Shown here: positions 13,237 to 22,949 of the stretch, piece after piece | Position numbering within the stretch: position 1 is the stretch's first letter | Layout: every line of letters starts with the position of its first letter | Assembly (NCBI GenBank): GCA_963942565.1 | Contig: OZ012685.1 | Location: 23,471,919 to 23,535,918 of the forward strand | Direction: 5' to 3' | Origin: Maea johnstoni | Taxonomy: Eukaryota; Annelida; Polychaeta; Spionida; Magelonidae | Length of the DNA: 64,000 bases | Position numbers and translations under genes: made by a program | Notes under the pieces: generated by a model | Told to the model about the DNA's origin: nothing | Seen by the model: only the letters and a program-made list of their open reading frames with translations | Database searches by the model: none

Positions 13237-15320
13237 TATATATGACAAAAAAGGTGGAATGTTTTTCTGGCGCTGAAGGCACTTTTCTCAGCATGTATTT
13301 TTACACAGAAGGCAATATCTTAAAAACAAGGGTGAATAAATAGAAAATTTCTGAATAAAAAGTTTCAACCTTTATTCAAATCCTTTTGAGATATTGCTTT
13401 CTTTCCGAAGAACGTGTGAGGATTAAACATCAGCTACAGCAGGTGTGCGACAATAGTAGAAACTCTTGAAGTCAGAGGGATCCTCAACTATCATATCTTA
13501 TCAACTTCGCTGTTCACTTGTCCATTTTCTAAATCTGTTTTGGTTACTTTGCTGTTTCTTTTGGTCTTCTGACTCAAGCTTTTTGTTGTTTGCATTTAAT
13601 GTCTGCACACAGGGGACATAACACATACCGTTTAAATAGCATGTGCTAATTTGTTTTATGCAACCAGTGATTTTATGCATCAATGAGTTCTTATTTTTCA
13701 GTTATTGTAATGAATTCTTGTACAATAGATTTATTGAATTGTGGAAAGGCTCACCTTTAGCATAAAGATATATGTGCCATTAATTCTGATTTCAACAAGA
13801 TAACATTGCACCATGAATAAATATGACAGTATTCTAAGTTTGAAAGTTTACAAGAAATGTTTAAGCAAATGACACTCACTTCCTCCTTCCTCCTTATTTT
13901 ATGGCTATAATATCCAGAATATGCTGAGGAAATTTGAAGTATATCCTTCTAAAGAACACTTATTTCGTTTGTAAATGATATTTCAATATGGGTTATATTT
14001 CTGAACTAGGTAAATTTATAAGCTTGCTTAAACTGGACATGTATTATTGTTATTATTCCCATCTTATGACATATTTATTATGTGAACTTCCTTCTTTTCA
14101 ACAATGGTCATTAATTCCAAAAATGGCCATTCACAATCTGTAACCTATAATGGCCAAGTTCCCAACAAAGGTCCCGCTTATTTTTTCCAACTGAAGTCCA
14201 CTTCCATTGTTCTCAACAATGACCCATCTTCTATTGTTGCCCTGCATTGTTGCATGTTCCACATGGGTTTTACTGATTTGAACTTACACTGTGTATTTTC
14301 ATAATTCAGTGGTAGATACTAACCCTTGGTGGTTTTACCAAAACTAAGGAAAGAGCTAGGCTAAGGTTATTATGTAACATAAGGTGACTTATACATGTGA
14401 TAAGAGTATAGTTAGATGTGCTACTTGTAGCATGTGGTTTATTATGGGCTAATCCTTGATTCTACACTTCTGATTTAATTCCTACAAAGTGGATCCATCT
14501 TGTCAATGTGCAATATTCATTGTACCAACTTTGGTTTAGATTATTAAGGTCTGAGTCCATGAATGTATGATATATGCGATGCTTAAGTATATATGTAATT
14601 GTGCAAATAATTCAATGGGTAGCTCTCCATGAGTGGCCGGTGAGGTAAGTGGGAAAGCAAGAAAGAAGGTTAACTATTATATGATAAATATGAGGAACTG
14701 GACCAAAGCAAGGGGAACAAATTTATGAGTCAGTATCAGAAATGTAAAAAAGAAATTATTTGTTTTCTCCTCTGAATGTTCTGGATTCTTGGGGAACAAA
14801 TTTGTGAGTCAGTATCAGAAACCTAAAAAAGAAATTACTCGTTTTCTCCTCTGAATGTTCTGGATTCCTGGGGAACAAACTTGTGAGTCAGTATCAGAAA
14901 CGTAAAAAAGAAATTATTCGTTTTCTCCTCTGAATGTTCTGGATTCTTGGGGAACAAATTTGTGAGTCAGTATCAGAAACCTAAAAAAGAAATTACTCGT
15001 TTTCTCCTCTGAATGTTCTGGATTCCTGGGGAACAAATTTGTGAGTCAGTATCAGAAACCTAAAAAAGAAATTATTCGTTTTCTCCAGTGAATATTCTGG
15101 ATTTCTGGTGATATATTCTGTTTTCTGACGATAGACTACTTGTTTTTCAGATCCGCGTCGGGCCATGAGTAACCCTAGTATTCCTCCCGGAGCGCTCAGC
15201 ATCCACCCCTCCTCCTCCTCCTCTTCCTCGTCCAGCATTGGTACAGCGGACGTCCCCAGCAGTATTAGAACCAAGGGCTACACTGTGACGGAGCGCCTGC
15301 AGAGGTTCAGCAACAAGTGA
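583..15320 (+). CDS. MPRIP: MPRIP/TRIOBP-family actin/myosin-phosphatase-associated coiled-coil protein, 3' part of gene
   Basis: Eight exons (583-750, 1219-1366, 3487-3607, 4783-4935, 5762-5879, 6372-6458, 9661-9898, 15151-15320) join with matching phases and GT-AG borders into 400 residues; upstream exons (expected PH domains) lie outside the window. The product is a long heptad coiled coil rich in E, K and Q, then an SR-rich segment in the seventh exon, then a Ser-run tail ending in a GYTVTERLQRFSNK motif. Stretches such as EEETQATHAALDAMRKAH, LTEQYSIKCLEHASIEE and KDVEIQQLKQEVSGLEEEL match, from memory, the C-terminal coiled coil of vertebrate MPRIP (myosin phosphatase Rho-interacting protein, which bridges F-actin, RhoA and MYPT1) and its paralogue TRIOBP. 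Which of the two is the closer orthologue cannot be decided without the missing N-terminus. Partial copies of two exons and a microexon are described separately. Confidence 0.85.
1219..1366 (+). CDS. MPRIP: MPRIP-like exon b
   Basis: Acceptor tgtatttcag, donor cgcag|gtaggt. Enters in phase 0 and leaves after one base of a codon. Encodes EMCDSGFESMQQSHKRALEE followed by an E/Q-rich helix ending in EEETQATHA, a hallmark of the MPRIP/TRIOBP coiled coil. GC content and codon use are visibly richer than the AT-rich flanks. Confidence 0.9.
1403..1674. mobile_element. hAT-type MITE, GGTCTTAGCC group, subtype 3
   Basis: cagggacttagccacgattc at the left; right end taaaatcaggtagttttcatg. It is the same family, inverted, as 32509-32776. 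It starts about 35 bp after the exon b donor. Confidence 0.65.
2069..2092 (+). CDS. MPRIP: candidate 24-nt cassette microexon of the MPRIP-like gene
   Basis: Between exons b and c a pyrimidine-rich tract ending gtaccag precedes 24 bases and a strong donor (aatg|gtaaga). Exon b ends with one base of a codon and exon c supplies two; the microexon starts with two bases and ends with one, so it can be included or skipped without changing frame. Inclusion inserts eight residues, AVYQDVLN, into the coiled coil. Splice signals and phase are seen directly; use in mRNA is inferred. Vertebrate family members as I recall them lack an insert here. Confidence 0.5.
2146..2322. mobile_element. short hAT-type MITE (CAGGGT ends)
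   Basis: Starts CAGGGTCTGTCACTTAGATT and ends gggaaagtcgaaccctg; interior has inverted aggggccc motifs. It lies directly downstream of the microexon candidate in the same intron. Confidence 0.55.
3487..3607 (+). CDS. MPRIP: MPRIP-like exon c
   Basis: Acceptor ttttcttgcag, donor catga|gtaagt. Encodes ALDAMRKAHEAEVQQEKAKF, then REMVKNMFSHSDMDNLEKQHE. It corresponds to the family segment reading AIEAMKNAHREEM in vertebrates. It leaves two bases (ga) that are completed by the next exon. Confidence 0.88.
3768..3961 (-). mobile_element. TTAA-flanked piggyBac-like MITE, family 1
   Basis: Begins TTAACCCTT and ends AAGGGTTAA; left end reads gctgttggcta, right end ctcagcatt. The body carries the family signature (accctg/agggtttcag, gtactc, catgacaggat). 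In the orientation with the atgctgaggct end on the left, this copy is reversed. It lies in an intron of the MPRIP-like gene. Confidence 0.85.
4098..4235. mobile_element. ~138-bp insertion in the upstream intron copy
   Basis: In the duplicated intron segment the downstream copy reads cacacttgtaggcaggg without interruption, while the upstream copy is split between cacactt and gtaggcaggg by this stretch, which contains inverted aaagcgc motifs. The comparison gives its approximate limits; the family is not recognised. Confidence 0.6.
4270..4572. mobile_element. hAT-type MITE, GGTCTTAGCC group, subtype 2
   Basis: CAGGGGCTTAGCCACCTATG at the left, tactggctaagaccatg at the right, about 303 bp; same family as 49209-49844 and 61451-62639. 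Flanks ttccaatg and gtctaatg agree at six of eight positions, suggesting a worn 8-bp target duplication. The downstream copy of the duplicated intron lacks it. Confidence 0.8.
4594..4690 (+). pseudogene. 5' partial copy of MPRIP-like exon d
   Basis: The same acceptor (tttgtgatttcag) is followed by 97 bases nearly identical to the first two thirds of exon d, encoding EERDNLKLEIQFLTEQYSIK and CLKHASIEERFQ. The copy then breaks off and continues directly into intron-like sequence (tatttgaaatattgctgtta) that also occurs at about 4050 upstream. Reading on in frame meets a stop within about 70 bases and there is no convincing donor. It is therefore a truncated exon left by a tandem duplication, not a mutually exclusive exon, although it might still act as a poison or decoy acceptor. 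Confidence 0.8.
4783..4935 (+). CDS. MPRIP: MPRIP-like exon d (intact copy)
   Basis: Acceptor tttgtgatttcag, donor gccag|gtaaac. The first base completes Asp; the exon encodes EERENLKREIQFLTEQYSIK then CLEHASIEERFQ and HSLQDSRKHIHELMA. A shortened copy of this exon lies just upstream at 4594-4690; only this copy has the second half and a donor, so it is taken as the functional one. Confidence 0.88.
5604..5630 (+). pseudogene. short partial copy of MPRIP-like exon e start
   Basis: About 54 bases (5576-5629) repeat the 3' end of the intron plus the first nine codons of exon e (5734-5787), with two visible mismatches, including acceptor tgtag instead of tgcag. After RNDDLNKNLK the copy diverges and quickly meets a stop. 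No donor follows. It is a second partial exon duplication in the same gene. Confidence 0.75.
5762..5879 (+). CDS. MPRIP: MPRIP-like exon e
   Basis: Acceptor tctctttttgcag, donor agccag|gtgggt. Its first base completes Arg; it encodes NDDLNKNLKSEIAKLNKSIE followed by AIRSAGAQDQKDTDKELSQ. The family equivalent is the NQELNNRLAAEITRLR segment. Leaves in phase 0. Confidence 0.85.
6372..6458 (+). CDS. MPRIP: MPRIP-like exon f
   Basis: Acceptor ttttcaccactag, donor caagag|gtaagt; 29 codons, phase 0 at both ends. Encodes MALSVKDVEIQQLKQEVSGL then EEELHCSQE, equal to the vertebrate LLRVKESEIQYLKQEISSL segment. The ATG at the exon start is internal, not an initiation codon, since the reading frame enters from exon e. 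Confidence 0.88.
6459..9660 (+). other. 3.2-kb intron of the MPRIP-like gene
   Basis: AT-rich intron without a confident exon or repeat. A 39-nt segment at 7684-7722 has an acceptor (acttgcag), a donor (gtaaga) and an open symmetric frame, but its residues (IKWRLSKCFVSIK) do not resemble the coiled-coil segment expected here in the family, so it is only a weak candidate. Confidence 0.6.
9661..9898 (+). CDS. MPRIP: MPRIP-like exon g (SR-rich)
   Basis: Acceptor ttccactttaag, donor aaaag|gtatgt; 79 codons plus one base. Begins with the end of the coiled coil (EKDGQIKELRAKLDEAEK) and passes into a phosphorylation-prone segment with alternating Ser-Arg (SRSSESRSRSRSISPDHRS) and further SP/RS sites. 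The vertebrate proteins have a Ser/Lys-rich, less repetitive sequence here, so the SR tract looks lineage-specific. Confidence 0.82.
10728..10941 (-). mobile_element. TTAA-flanked piggyBac-like MITE, family 1
   Basis: TTAACCCTTTTGCTGCTGG at the left and AGCATTAAAAGGGTTAA at the right, with the family body (tgagagtgctcatcg, acatgacagggtttagatgg). About 214 bp, reverse orientation, intronic. Confidence 0.88.
12019..12361. mobile_element. hAT-type MITE, CAGGGCTCGACG group
   Basis: Left end cagccctcaatgctaactc; right end on the other strand cagggctcgacgccaaca. Interior repeats actggtcct/ggaccagta motifs. Same family as 31860-32159. Confidence 0.75.
13157..13232. repeat. (TA)n microsatellite
   Basis: About 75 bp of uninterrupted TA in an intron of the MPRIP-like gene. 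Confidence 0.98.
14712..15106. repeat. 79-bp minisatellite, five units
   Basis: Units start with ggggaacaaa at 14712, 14791, 14870, 14949 and 15028, exactly 79 bp apart, each reading through gagtcagtatcagaaac and gaatgttctggatt. Units differ by only a few bases. The array ends just before the pyrimidine tract and acceptor of the terminal MPRIP-like exon. Confidence 0.95.
15151..15320 (+). CDS. MPRIP: MPRIP-like terminal exon to first stop
   Basis: Acceptor cttgtttttcag; the one base carried over from exon g gives an open frame reading PRRAMSNPSIPPGALSIHP, a run of nine serines, then IRTKGYTVTERLQRFSNK and TGA (15318-15320). The SNPS core recalls vertebrate KSKSNPDF, and the last motif recalls the GLTVQERLKLFES tail that I remember from an MPRIP isoform. 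The first C follows the stop directly (TGA-C). Confidence 0.82.
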
Positions 15321-15443
15321 CAGAGAGAGCAGCAGGACCCAGCGCTACAGCGCGGCAGCCAGGGCATTACCCAGGAGGACCGCGAGAGTCTCCGCAGCAA
15401 GGGATACAGTGTACTCGATCGAATACGCACTTTCAGCCAATAG
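15318..15443 (+). CDS. in-frame extension after the TGA, second copy of the C-terminal motif
   Basis: From TGA at 15318 the same frame stays open for 40 sense codons and ends at TAG (15441-15443). It encodes QREQQDPALQRGSQGITQED then RESLRSKGYSVLDRIRTFSQ. The last 17 residues repeat the motif ending the first ORF: R(T/S)KGY(T/S)V with E/D-R, L/I and FS in the same spacing. Selection for protein coding is suggested because residues match while third bases differ. Either the TGA is read through (TGA-C is a permissive context), or the stop is a recent or erroneous loss of a longer tail. No in-phase splice acceptor with a pyrimidine tract is visible that would bypass it. Confidence 0.6.
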
Positions 15444-15578
15444 CACAAGTCCACCATGGAGCTCTGTTATTGAAGGGTCATTGATTGAAATTTCGGTTCG
15501 ATTTTAAAACCCTGATTAATACATATCTAAATCAGAAAAGATAAAATGAAATTAATATTGGGTTTATATACAAAGTAA

Positions 15579-15866
15579 GACTAAAATGTAGCATTAGCAA
15601 AATACCTTCGAATGTTGCTCTCAAAAAGGCGCTGGTTAAGGTTGCCATAATTTTGGGGCTACTTGTCGATACTTTATTGAATGAAAATTGGAATTCTACA
15701 CAAGTCTTATCTTTGCCAATGACTTAAAGACTAAAATGTAGTTCTAGCCAAATACCGTCTAATGTTGCTCTCAAAAAGGCACTTGTTAATGTAGCCATGA
15801 TTTTGGGGCCATTTGTCGATACTTTACCAAATGAAAATTGGAATTCTACACAAGTCTTATCTTTGT
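15579..15866. repeat. 150-bp tandem duplication in 3' UTR
   Basis: The segment beginning gactaaaatgtag at about 15579 recurs at about 15729, both running through tgttgctctcaaaaaggc and ggaattctacacaagtctta. The copies differ by scattered substitutions, so the duplication is not very recent. Confidence 0.9.
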
Positions 15867-16352
15867 CCACAATTGATCCATATCCCTTCAATCAGGGCTT
15901 TATAAGCTTGTTTCCTTGCTGTGAACTGAAGTAGGAGAGATAGTCGCTGTATGTAGAGATGCGTGCCCTGTGTTCTAGCAGTGTCTCCATACTTGCCCAG
16001 AGCTCCCAAGGGGTCTGGCACATCTGAAAATAGTATGCGAATATGTGGTCTGAGAACTTATTTCAAAATTTCTATGAATCATGCCAATCATGTGATATAC
16101 AGAGTTATTATGCGATTCATACAAAGAATTTAACTGAGTTTGTAATCCAGATACTACAGTACCTTTGAAAATAAATGTAATTTGGAGAAAATATCGAAAG
16201 GAGAGTTCTTATTTGGTTTTTGCTCATCATTTCTCCTTTAAATATTTCCCCAAAGGTATTTTTCTAAATAAGTCATGATTCGTATATACAAGTGTTTCAG
16301 ATCTCCAGGACTCAATAGGGCAGTATGGGGTACTATGTGGATTTCAGAGATA

Positions 16353-16487
<135 letters not shown>

Positions 16488-16883
16488 TATGGCATATGTA
16501 GCGGGTCCTGTTGTATTACATTTAAAGTTGGATATCACAAGGAAGTTTTCCTTGGGGAAATAAATCATACTGCTGCTACACTTATAGAGGACTATTTATA
16601 AAATCTGAAGGAATCTTTCAGTAGAATCAGCGTTATAGCTGGTTATTAAAGAAGATTGTTCTTTTAGAAACGGTACTTTGTGTGGTTCTGTTTGTTTAGG
16701 GAAAGCACTCAATCATATAAAATGCAAGCTTTTTGCAGAAAAGGGCATGCATTTTTTAGAACCTCACAAATTTCCATTTCTGGTTACAGTGAATCTAATC
16801 TTTGCTGGTAACTTTGTGAACAGAGAGCATACCACCTAGAAACAACTACCTATTTTACCAGTTGCAGTGATTTATCTATATGG

Positions 16884-17095
16884 TTAACCCTTCCAATGCT
16901 GAGGCTACCTTCGTCCAAAGCACAAGAACGCAAAGATTTCTGAAAACCATCTAAACCCTGTCTTGTTGGCATTCATTGGATCAGTCTCATTAAGTACTCT
17001 CAGATGAGTACCCATATGCCAGGGTTTCAGTAATTTTTCAGTTTTTTGCGTCATTTTGTATTGGCAGAATTACCCCCCAGCGGCATAAGGGTTAA
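16884..17095 (+). mobile_element. TTAA-flanked piggyBac-like MITE, family 1
   Basis: TTAACCCTTCCAATGCTGAGG to CGGCATAAGGGTTAA apart from one base; 212 bp with TTAA at each border. This is one of the best preserved copies for defining the ends. Confidence 0.9.
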
Positions 17096-17418
17096 GATGT
17101 TTATCATGCTGACGTGAAACAAATCAAATAGAAACCATCATTACAGGGTCACTTGAACTTGAACCATAGGGTTGCTCTAAAATTTTCTACCTTTTATTTT
17201 GAGTGAATGTCTGATGTGAAGGCTGTAAACGCATGTGTACGTGTTTTTGCCTTATGAATGCGAAAAGTAGTAATGTGCTGAATGATTTTCCGGCATGTAT
17301 GGGTAAAGTTAACATGAAGTGAAATGTTCTGATTGCTTTGTCGAAGAGATGTCACTAAAATAGGCCATTTTAGGGCGCTATAGATATGAGTGTGTTGAAA
17401 AGCTACTCTCATGGTTGC

Positions 17419-17631
17419 TTAACCATTACAATGCTGAGGCTACTTTCGCCCAAAGCACAAAGACGCAAAGATTTTTGAAAATCATGTAAACCCTGTCATG
17501 TTGGTGTTCATTGGATAGCTCTTGCTGAGTACTTTCAGATGAGCACCCATATGCCAGGGTTTCAGTAATTTTTCAGTTTTTTTTACTCATTTTGTATTGG
17601 CCAAGTTAGCCAGCAGCAGCATAAGGGTTAA
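17419..17631 (+). mobile_element. TTAA-flanked piggyBac-like MITE, family 1
   Basis: TTAACCATTACAATGCTGAG at the left, CAGCATAAGGGTTAA at the right; same body as the copy about 320 bp upstream and in the same orientation. Confidence 0.9.
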
Positions 17632-18111
17632 TGTAAGATGAGTGATTGAGAAGTAAAATAATGTTGCATACTGATATGCTTTATTTGTAAAACAGTCTCA
17701 GAAACAGACCAATCATCATATTTGATGCGGATGTTAAGTAACCTTGTAATTTTGTAATTTAGGTGCATGCTTATATTGCACGTGATATATTGACTTCTGG
17801 GCACTAAATATGCTCTCACATCATATATATCCTGATATGATCTATATGGCATAAAACAGATGCATTTCATATGCGCAGGTCCATGTTGTATAACGGATGA
17901 CTTGCCATAGTGTAACCTATGCAGTAGGATATAGTATTTTACTGCTAATGATGTAGACATATATTGTGTATTGTATATGTTTCTATGCAATTGTTATGTA
18001 AATAGTTATACCCTTGTTACCCTGAGGTATTCGAGTATTAGGTTTGAACAGTAGTACTATATTGATTTATTATATTGAGAGGGTACCTTGTACTGCTGCT
18101 ACTGTTCCACC

Positions 18112-18225
<114 letters not shown>

Positions 18226-19931
18226 GACACACACATATTAGGGCAATTTGTCCTGTTTGCCAATGCATGTTATTGAAAGCAACAATACTTTAATATTTGA
18301 GGTTGCCTATTTATTTGTGTTGATGAATATATATTGTGTATAACAATCAATATATATCTAGTGGACATATTTGTTCATTGGCTGTATCAAATTGTCATTA
18401 TAAAGACTGAATTGTGTCAAAACTGCTTGAAAACGTACATATAGATTTAATTCAAGCTATTGAAGAATTATGAGCCTACAACGAAGACTTGTTTTCCATC
18501 TATGCAACCTGTACATATGACCAGTGCTGTTAATAGTGCTACAGCATTCAAAACAGATATAATGAATAATGACTCTTTTTTTACTCAACATATATTTTGT
18601 AAATTTATAAAATCTTAGCGGATATCTTTATTAGTAGAAGTTGCTATTTGTGATTAATTTATCTACAGTTGACACACCCTGATCGTGTGCACCTCAAATA
18701 TCCATGACCAAAGTAGAAGGCCACTATTAGCATTGATACCTGCTTGAAATGATACGATTACTAAAATGCATTTTATAATCAAATGGACTGAATTTTGTAT
18801 TCTATGACATGTATATAATACTGACAGCATTCTTTTCTCCGATGGCCTGCAGGTATTTAATAACCCTATGTTGCTCTCCGAGAAATGATCTATATCAGCA
18901 CATCTGTGTTCTTCATTATAGTTTATACCTCCACAAAGCTGGATATATTATATATATTGTAAATAAACAGAGTAGATGAATTTGAAATATTGTCGTTTTG
19001 TCATCCATGCAACAAACAATCCTAGAAGAAAATGTTTCTCTGGTCTGGGGCCTGTTTTTTTAAATCCTCAACCTAAACATTTGCAAGACCACAGACATTT
19101 TTGATGTTAAATAAAAGTTGGTTGACCAACACTGCAAAGGGTGTATGACAGATTTCTGAAATGCCTCTGTTGGTTCAGGCGATTTAAAATGGCAGTTTGT
19201 GAAGCTAGCGTTGTCCAAACATATGCCAATTTATCACACACAGACATAATGTCCAACGTGGTGACATGGCAGTTCTAATCGAATAAGGTACCACACTTCA
19301 CAGTTTATTTGTAAATAAGTTTTTCTGAGGGAATTAGTAGATCGCTAAGCTTTGCTTTTTCAATTTGGCTCACTACTTGAGAATTCTGTGGAAGGATCTC
19401 ATCAATAAAAGGTAAAATGTCTCTGATGATGATAGCAATCTCAAAGAAAATGACTTGCATACAGTCAAGCAAAAGAAGTTATGTTCATTATTTTGAAGGG
19501 GAAGGGAAATTAACATAATGTTACCATAATGTTCACCCCAATAAACCGTAAGTGATTTACAGTAATAAGAACAGCAGAAGGAAGAGCTGGCAAAAAACAC
19601 TGTTTATTAAGCTAGAAGAACACGGAAGACATTTCATAAGCAACATACAATTCCAACATGTATTCAGTAACAAAGTAATTCTACTAAATACCTTGAGAGA
19701 TTGCAGAGCAACATGTAAGAAAAGGCAGTTCTGGTGAATTATTATTCTATCAACAAAAAATTGCCACCTAGAAAATGAAAATACCAATCTTTTTCAAGAA
19801 ATTGAAAAAAAAGGTTATGCTGAATTGTTACTCAGAAAAATGAGGATTTCTGTTGGCAATGGAGTTTTTTATAAAAAATATATGTTATACCTCAGACTGG
19901 CACAGCATCCCTGGATTTAAGTCATGTCGGT

Positions 19932-20245
19932 CAGGGTCCTAGCCAGGATTTAGAAACTGGGGGTCCAAATTTGGCAATTGTAAAATTTTGGGGCATCCAA
20001 ATTTTTAAGGGGGACCACAATATACTCAGATTCCAACCATAAACATGTATAAATTTATCAAAATAAGGCATCTTATCCTTAAACAATGTCATGGGAATCA
20101 TATGGAGATGAAAATATTCAATTTATATGATTGAGATTGACATATAAAGAAATTCCTCACAGAAAATTGGGGTGTCCTGATGGGTGCATTTGAAGCATTT
20201 GGGTGTCCAAAAGATACCCAGACGCCCTGCTGGCGAAGACCATGT
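19932..20245. mobile_element. hAT-type MITE, GGTCTTAGCC group, subtype 1
   Basis: cagggtcctagccaggattt at the left, gacgccctgctggcgaagac at the right, about 310 bp; same family as 29956, 33326 and 49318. Confidence 0.8.
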
Positions 20246-20746
20246 CCACAACTACAAACTGACAATATCTAGCCTTAAATGTGTAGATAAATACTAGATC
20301 TAGTAAAGTCAAACCAGAAGGGTAATCCAAAGTAACACACAAGAAATAAAGATACTGATGAATATAACATTTTCAAACACAATGCAAAATTGTATGATTA
20401 CTTTGCAATTTACAGAAACTAAAATCAAATGTTTGTGAGGCTTGGAGTATTCTAGATAACTGCACTGAATATTTTATTAGATAAACTTTCTTTGTCTAAT
20501 CTACAATCTGATGTATCTATCTTTGATAAAAGTGCCCATTTGAAAACAACTTTCACAGCTAGCCCTATTAAATTAATGGCCCTTTTTGGTCTACCTTCAT
20601 TCATTCAAAAGATATCTGATATTGTATTTGTGAGGCTTGGAGTATTCTAGGTAACTGCACTGGATATTTTATTAGATATTCCTCCTTTGTCTTATCCACA
20701 ATCTGATACTATTACTTTAAATATTTGGCCAACTGAGCTTTTGTTC

Positions 20747-20977
20747 ATTATCCCATTAATACTTAAGAGTTTATCTAGGGATCGTCTTTTGGATCTATGA
20801 TAGTTTTGTTATAACTTTGGAATTGAGAATATATTTACAAAATATTTGAAGGAGAGTTGTTGGTTATGTTCTGAATAACATTTCTCCTTCAAATATTTTT
20901 CTAACTTTGCTTCTGCATGAAAGATTTCATCAAAAAATGTCAGGCTGTTTTGGCCGCTGCGAGCATTAATGGGTTAA
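20747..20977. mobile_element. MITE, probable TTAA family 2 relative
   Basis: tcccattaatacttaagag at the left and gcgagcattaatgggttaat at the right; interior has the inverted pair atatttgaaggagagttg / catttctccttcaaatattt typical of family 2. Confidence 0.6.
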
Positions 20978-21339
20978 TGACGGTACTAGCATCCAGCCAA
21001 GAATTTCAAGAATTCCAGGTATAAACGGGTTAAGTGGATGTATCTATTATCTATCTCAAGGCCATTCTGAGTATTGTTAGCCAGGACCAAAGTTAACCAT
21101 TGCAACAAGTCATAAAGTACTGTTTGATCTGAAATTCTGGTCAAATATTCTATCAACAAAAATGTTGAAATACGACATTCAGCTAGGTTTAGTCTACACA
21201 AAACAGAACAACTCTATACTTCAACCCATTAATCTACGATGCACACAGATGGTTTGGCACATTTGGGAGTATCTCGTCAACGAAACAATAAATTGAGAAA
21301 CATTAGACTGAAGGTTGTTATTTTTCCTATTGGTCAACA

Positions 21340-21548
21340 ATCCCTCTTAGGCTTAGGCTACTTTCGGCAAATTCGCAAAAACGCAAAGATTTTTGAAAAC
21401 CATCTAAACCCTGTCATCTTGGTTTTCATTGGATAGCCCTCAGGGAGTACTCTCAGATGAATACCCAAATGCCAGGGTTTCATTGATTTCTCAGTATTTT
21501 TGTATTATTTTGTATTGGCCAATATAGCCAATAGTAGCTCAAGGGTTA
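21340..21548 (+). mobile_element. piggyBac-like MITE, family 1, left end eroded
   Basis: Body and right end (agtagctcaagggttaa) match the family; the left terminus is degraded (ccctcttaggcttaggct). Confidence 0.75.
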
Positions 21549-21735
21549 AATATTTTTCACCTAATACATTTTGTCTAAACTCTCCAGGGCAAGTGCTCTC
21601 TTTAGATACACGAGGGTTATGGTCTAGACTGTCATGTTGAAAAGGAGTGTAGGCATCTGTGGTCTAATGGTACATGTTGGTAAAAGTTTACCTATATAAT
21701 GCTCATATCGACTTGTAATGTTAAACAATAACTCC

Positions 21736-21947
21736 TTAACCCTTATGCTGCTGGTGGCTACTTTTGCCAATACAAAATTATGCAAAAATGCTGAAAATGA
21801 CCGAAACCCTGGCAAATGGGTACTCATCTGAGAGTACTCAGTGAGAACTATCCAATGAATACCAAGATGACAGGGTTTAGATGGTTTTTAAAAATAATTG
21901 TGTCCTTGTGCTTTGGACGAAAGCAGCCTCAGCATTGGAAAGGTTAA
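21736..21947 (-). mobile_element. TTAA-flanked piggyBac-like MITE, family 1
   Basis: TTAACCCTTATGCTGCTGG at the left and agcattggaaaggttaa at the right, reversed relative to the copy at 16884. Confidence 0.88.
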
Positions 21948-22281
21948 AAAGGAACAATCCTCTTAGCTTATAGAAAATATTGTGTCATTTTTGAAAAATG
22001 TCTTAAAGTAGAGACAAACTTTACTTAAAATATCCTAAAGCGTTGACAATATGTACACACTTCTTACACTTTAATACTGAATGAATACATTTAGTAGATC
22101 CACCTCATCTGTTCATTCTGATATCTTTACACAAAATTTTAAATCACAACTAAATGTGGAACATGTAAATATCAATATAAACAAAATAAATAGTTGTTTG
22201 GTTTCACTAAAAAACATGAAAATATGCATGAGATAGAAATATGCTTTAAAGAACTCAAAGCGACTGTTATATAGTAATGAG

Positions 22282-22341
22282 TAGGGCTGTACACCGGTAC
22301 CCGGTACCAGCACCGTACCGAATACCGCTTCGCAAAATACC
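22282..22341. mobile_element. fragment of TAGGGCTG hAT-type MITE
   Basis: About 60 bases from tagggctgtacaccggtacc to ttcgcaaaatac equal the left end of the element at 56700; the rest is absent. Confidence 0.75.
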
Positions 22342-22949
22342 TAATGAGCATCTGGTTACATCGTAACACTTCAAAAGAAGAAATCAAGTGAACAATAAAA
22401 TATGCTGTGTACCTTAATCTTCTGAATAAGCGCACAGTGCTTGTTCAGGTTAGGGAAAGGTTTGCTGGAAGGGGCGCAGGTGAAATTCCATTTAACCACA
22501 ACCCCTCTGCGGAGCCGATCGTGGCAACAATCCATGGGTACAGTCTGTACTCGTACCACATGCAAAGGTAAGGAAACATTTTAGGGGGGAGGTTCAGAAG
22601 GCCAGAAAAAAATGTCCGGTGGCTTGCCCCTTCCAACATTATTCAGAAAATAGAGGGGGGGGGGGGTGCGGTCAATAGGGGTCTGTGCTCTTATTCAGAC
22701 AAATACAGTATGTAAAGTCCTGATGTAAAGTTGAGAGTTAAGCTAATTGTCAAAAGATGGGGCTTTCTACAAGACCTCTTGCCACCTCAGGCATGAGCTG
22801 AGGTACTTTGTAGAATCCACAAACAAAACGTACATGAAGCTTATTGTGATTTCTCCTGATGTAAAGTAGGAGTATTGAACCTGACAGCGCTTAACCTATT
22901 GTAATTGGGCAGAACCACCAAGTATATACATTGTAATATCATATCATAT

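Larger units (their letters stand above)
9899..15150 (+). other. 5.3-kb intron of the MPRIP-like gene
   Basis: No exon recognised. It holds a TTAA MITE (10728-10941), a hAT-type MITE (12019-12361), a (TA)n array (13157-13232), a poly-C run near 12673 and a 79-bp minisatellite (14712-15106) that stops about 45 bp before the acceptor of the last exon. Confidence 0.7.

Noticed and set aside
15321-15380. Alternative splice acceptor within the terminal exon explaining the post-stop motif
   Set aside because: The AG sites with some pyrimidines (acccag, cagccag) give the wrong frame when joined to exon g; the only framed AG lies in a purine run.
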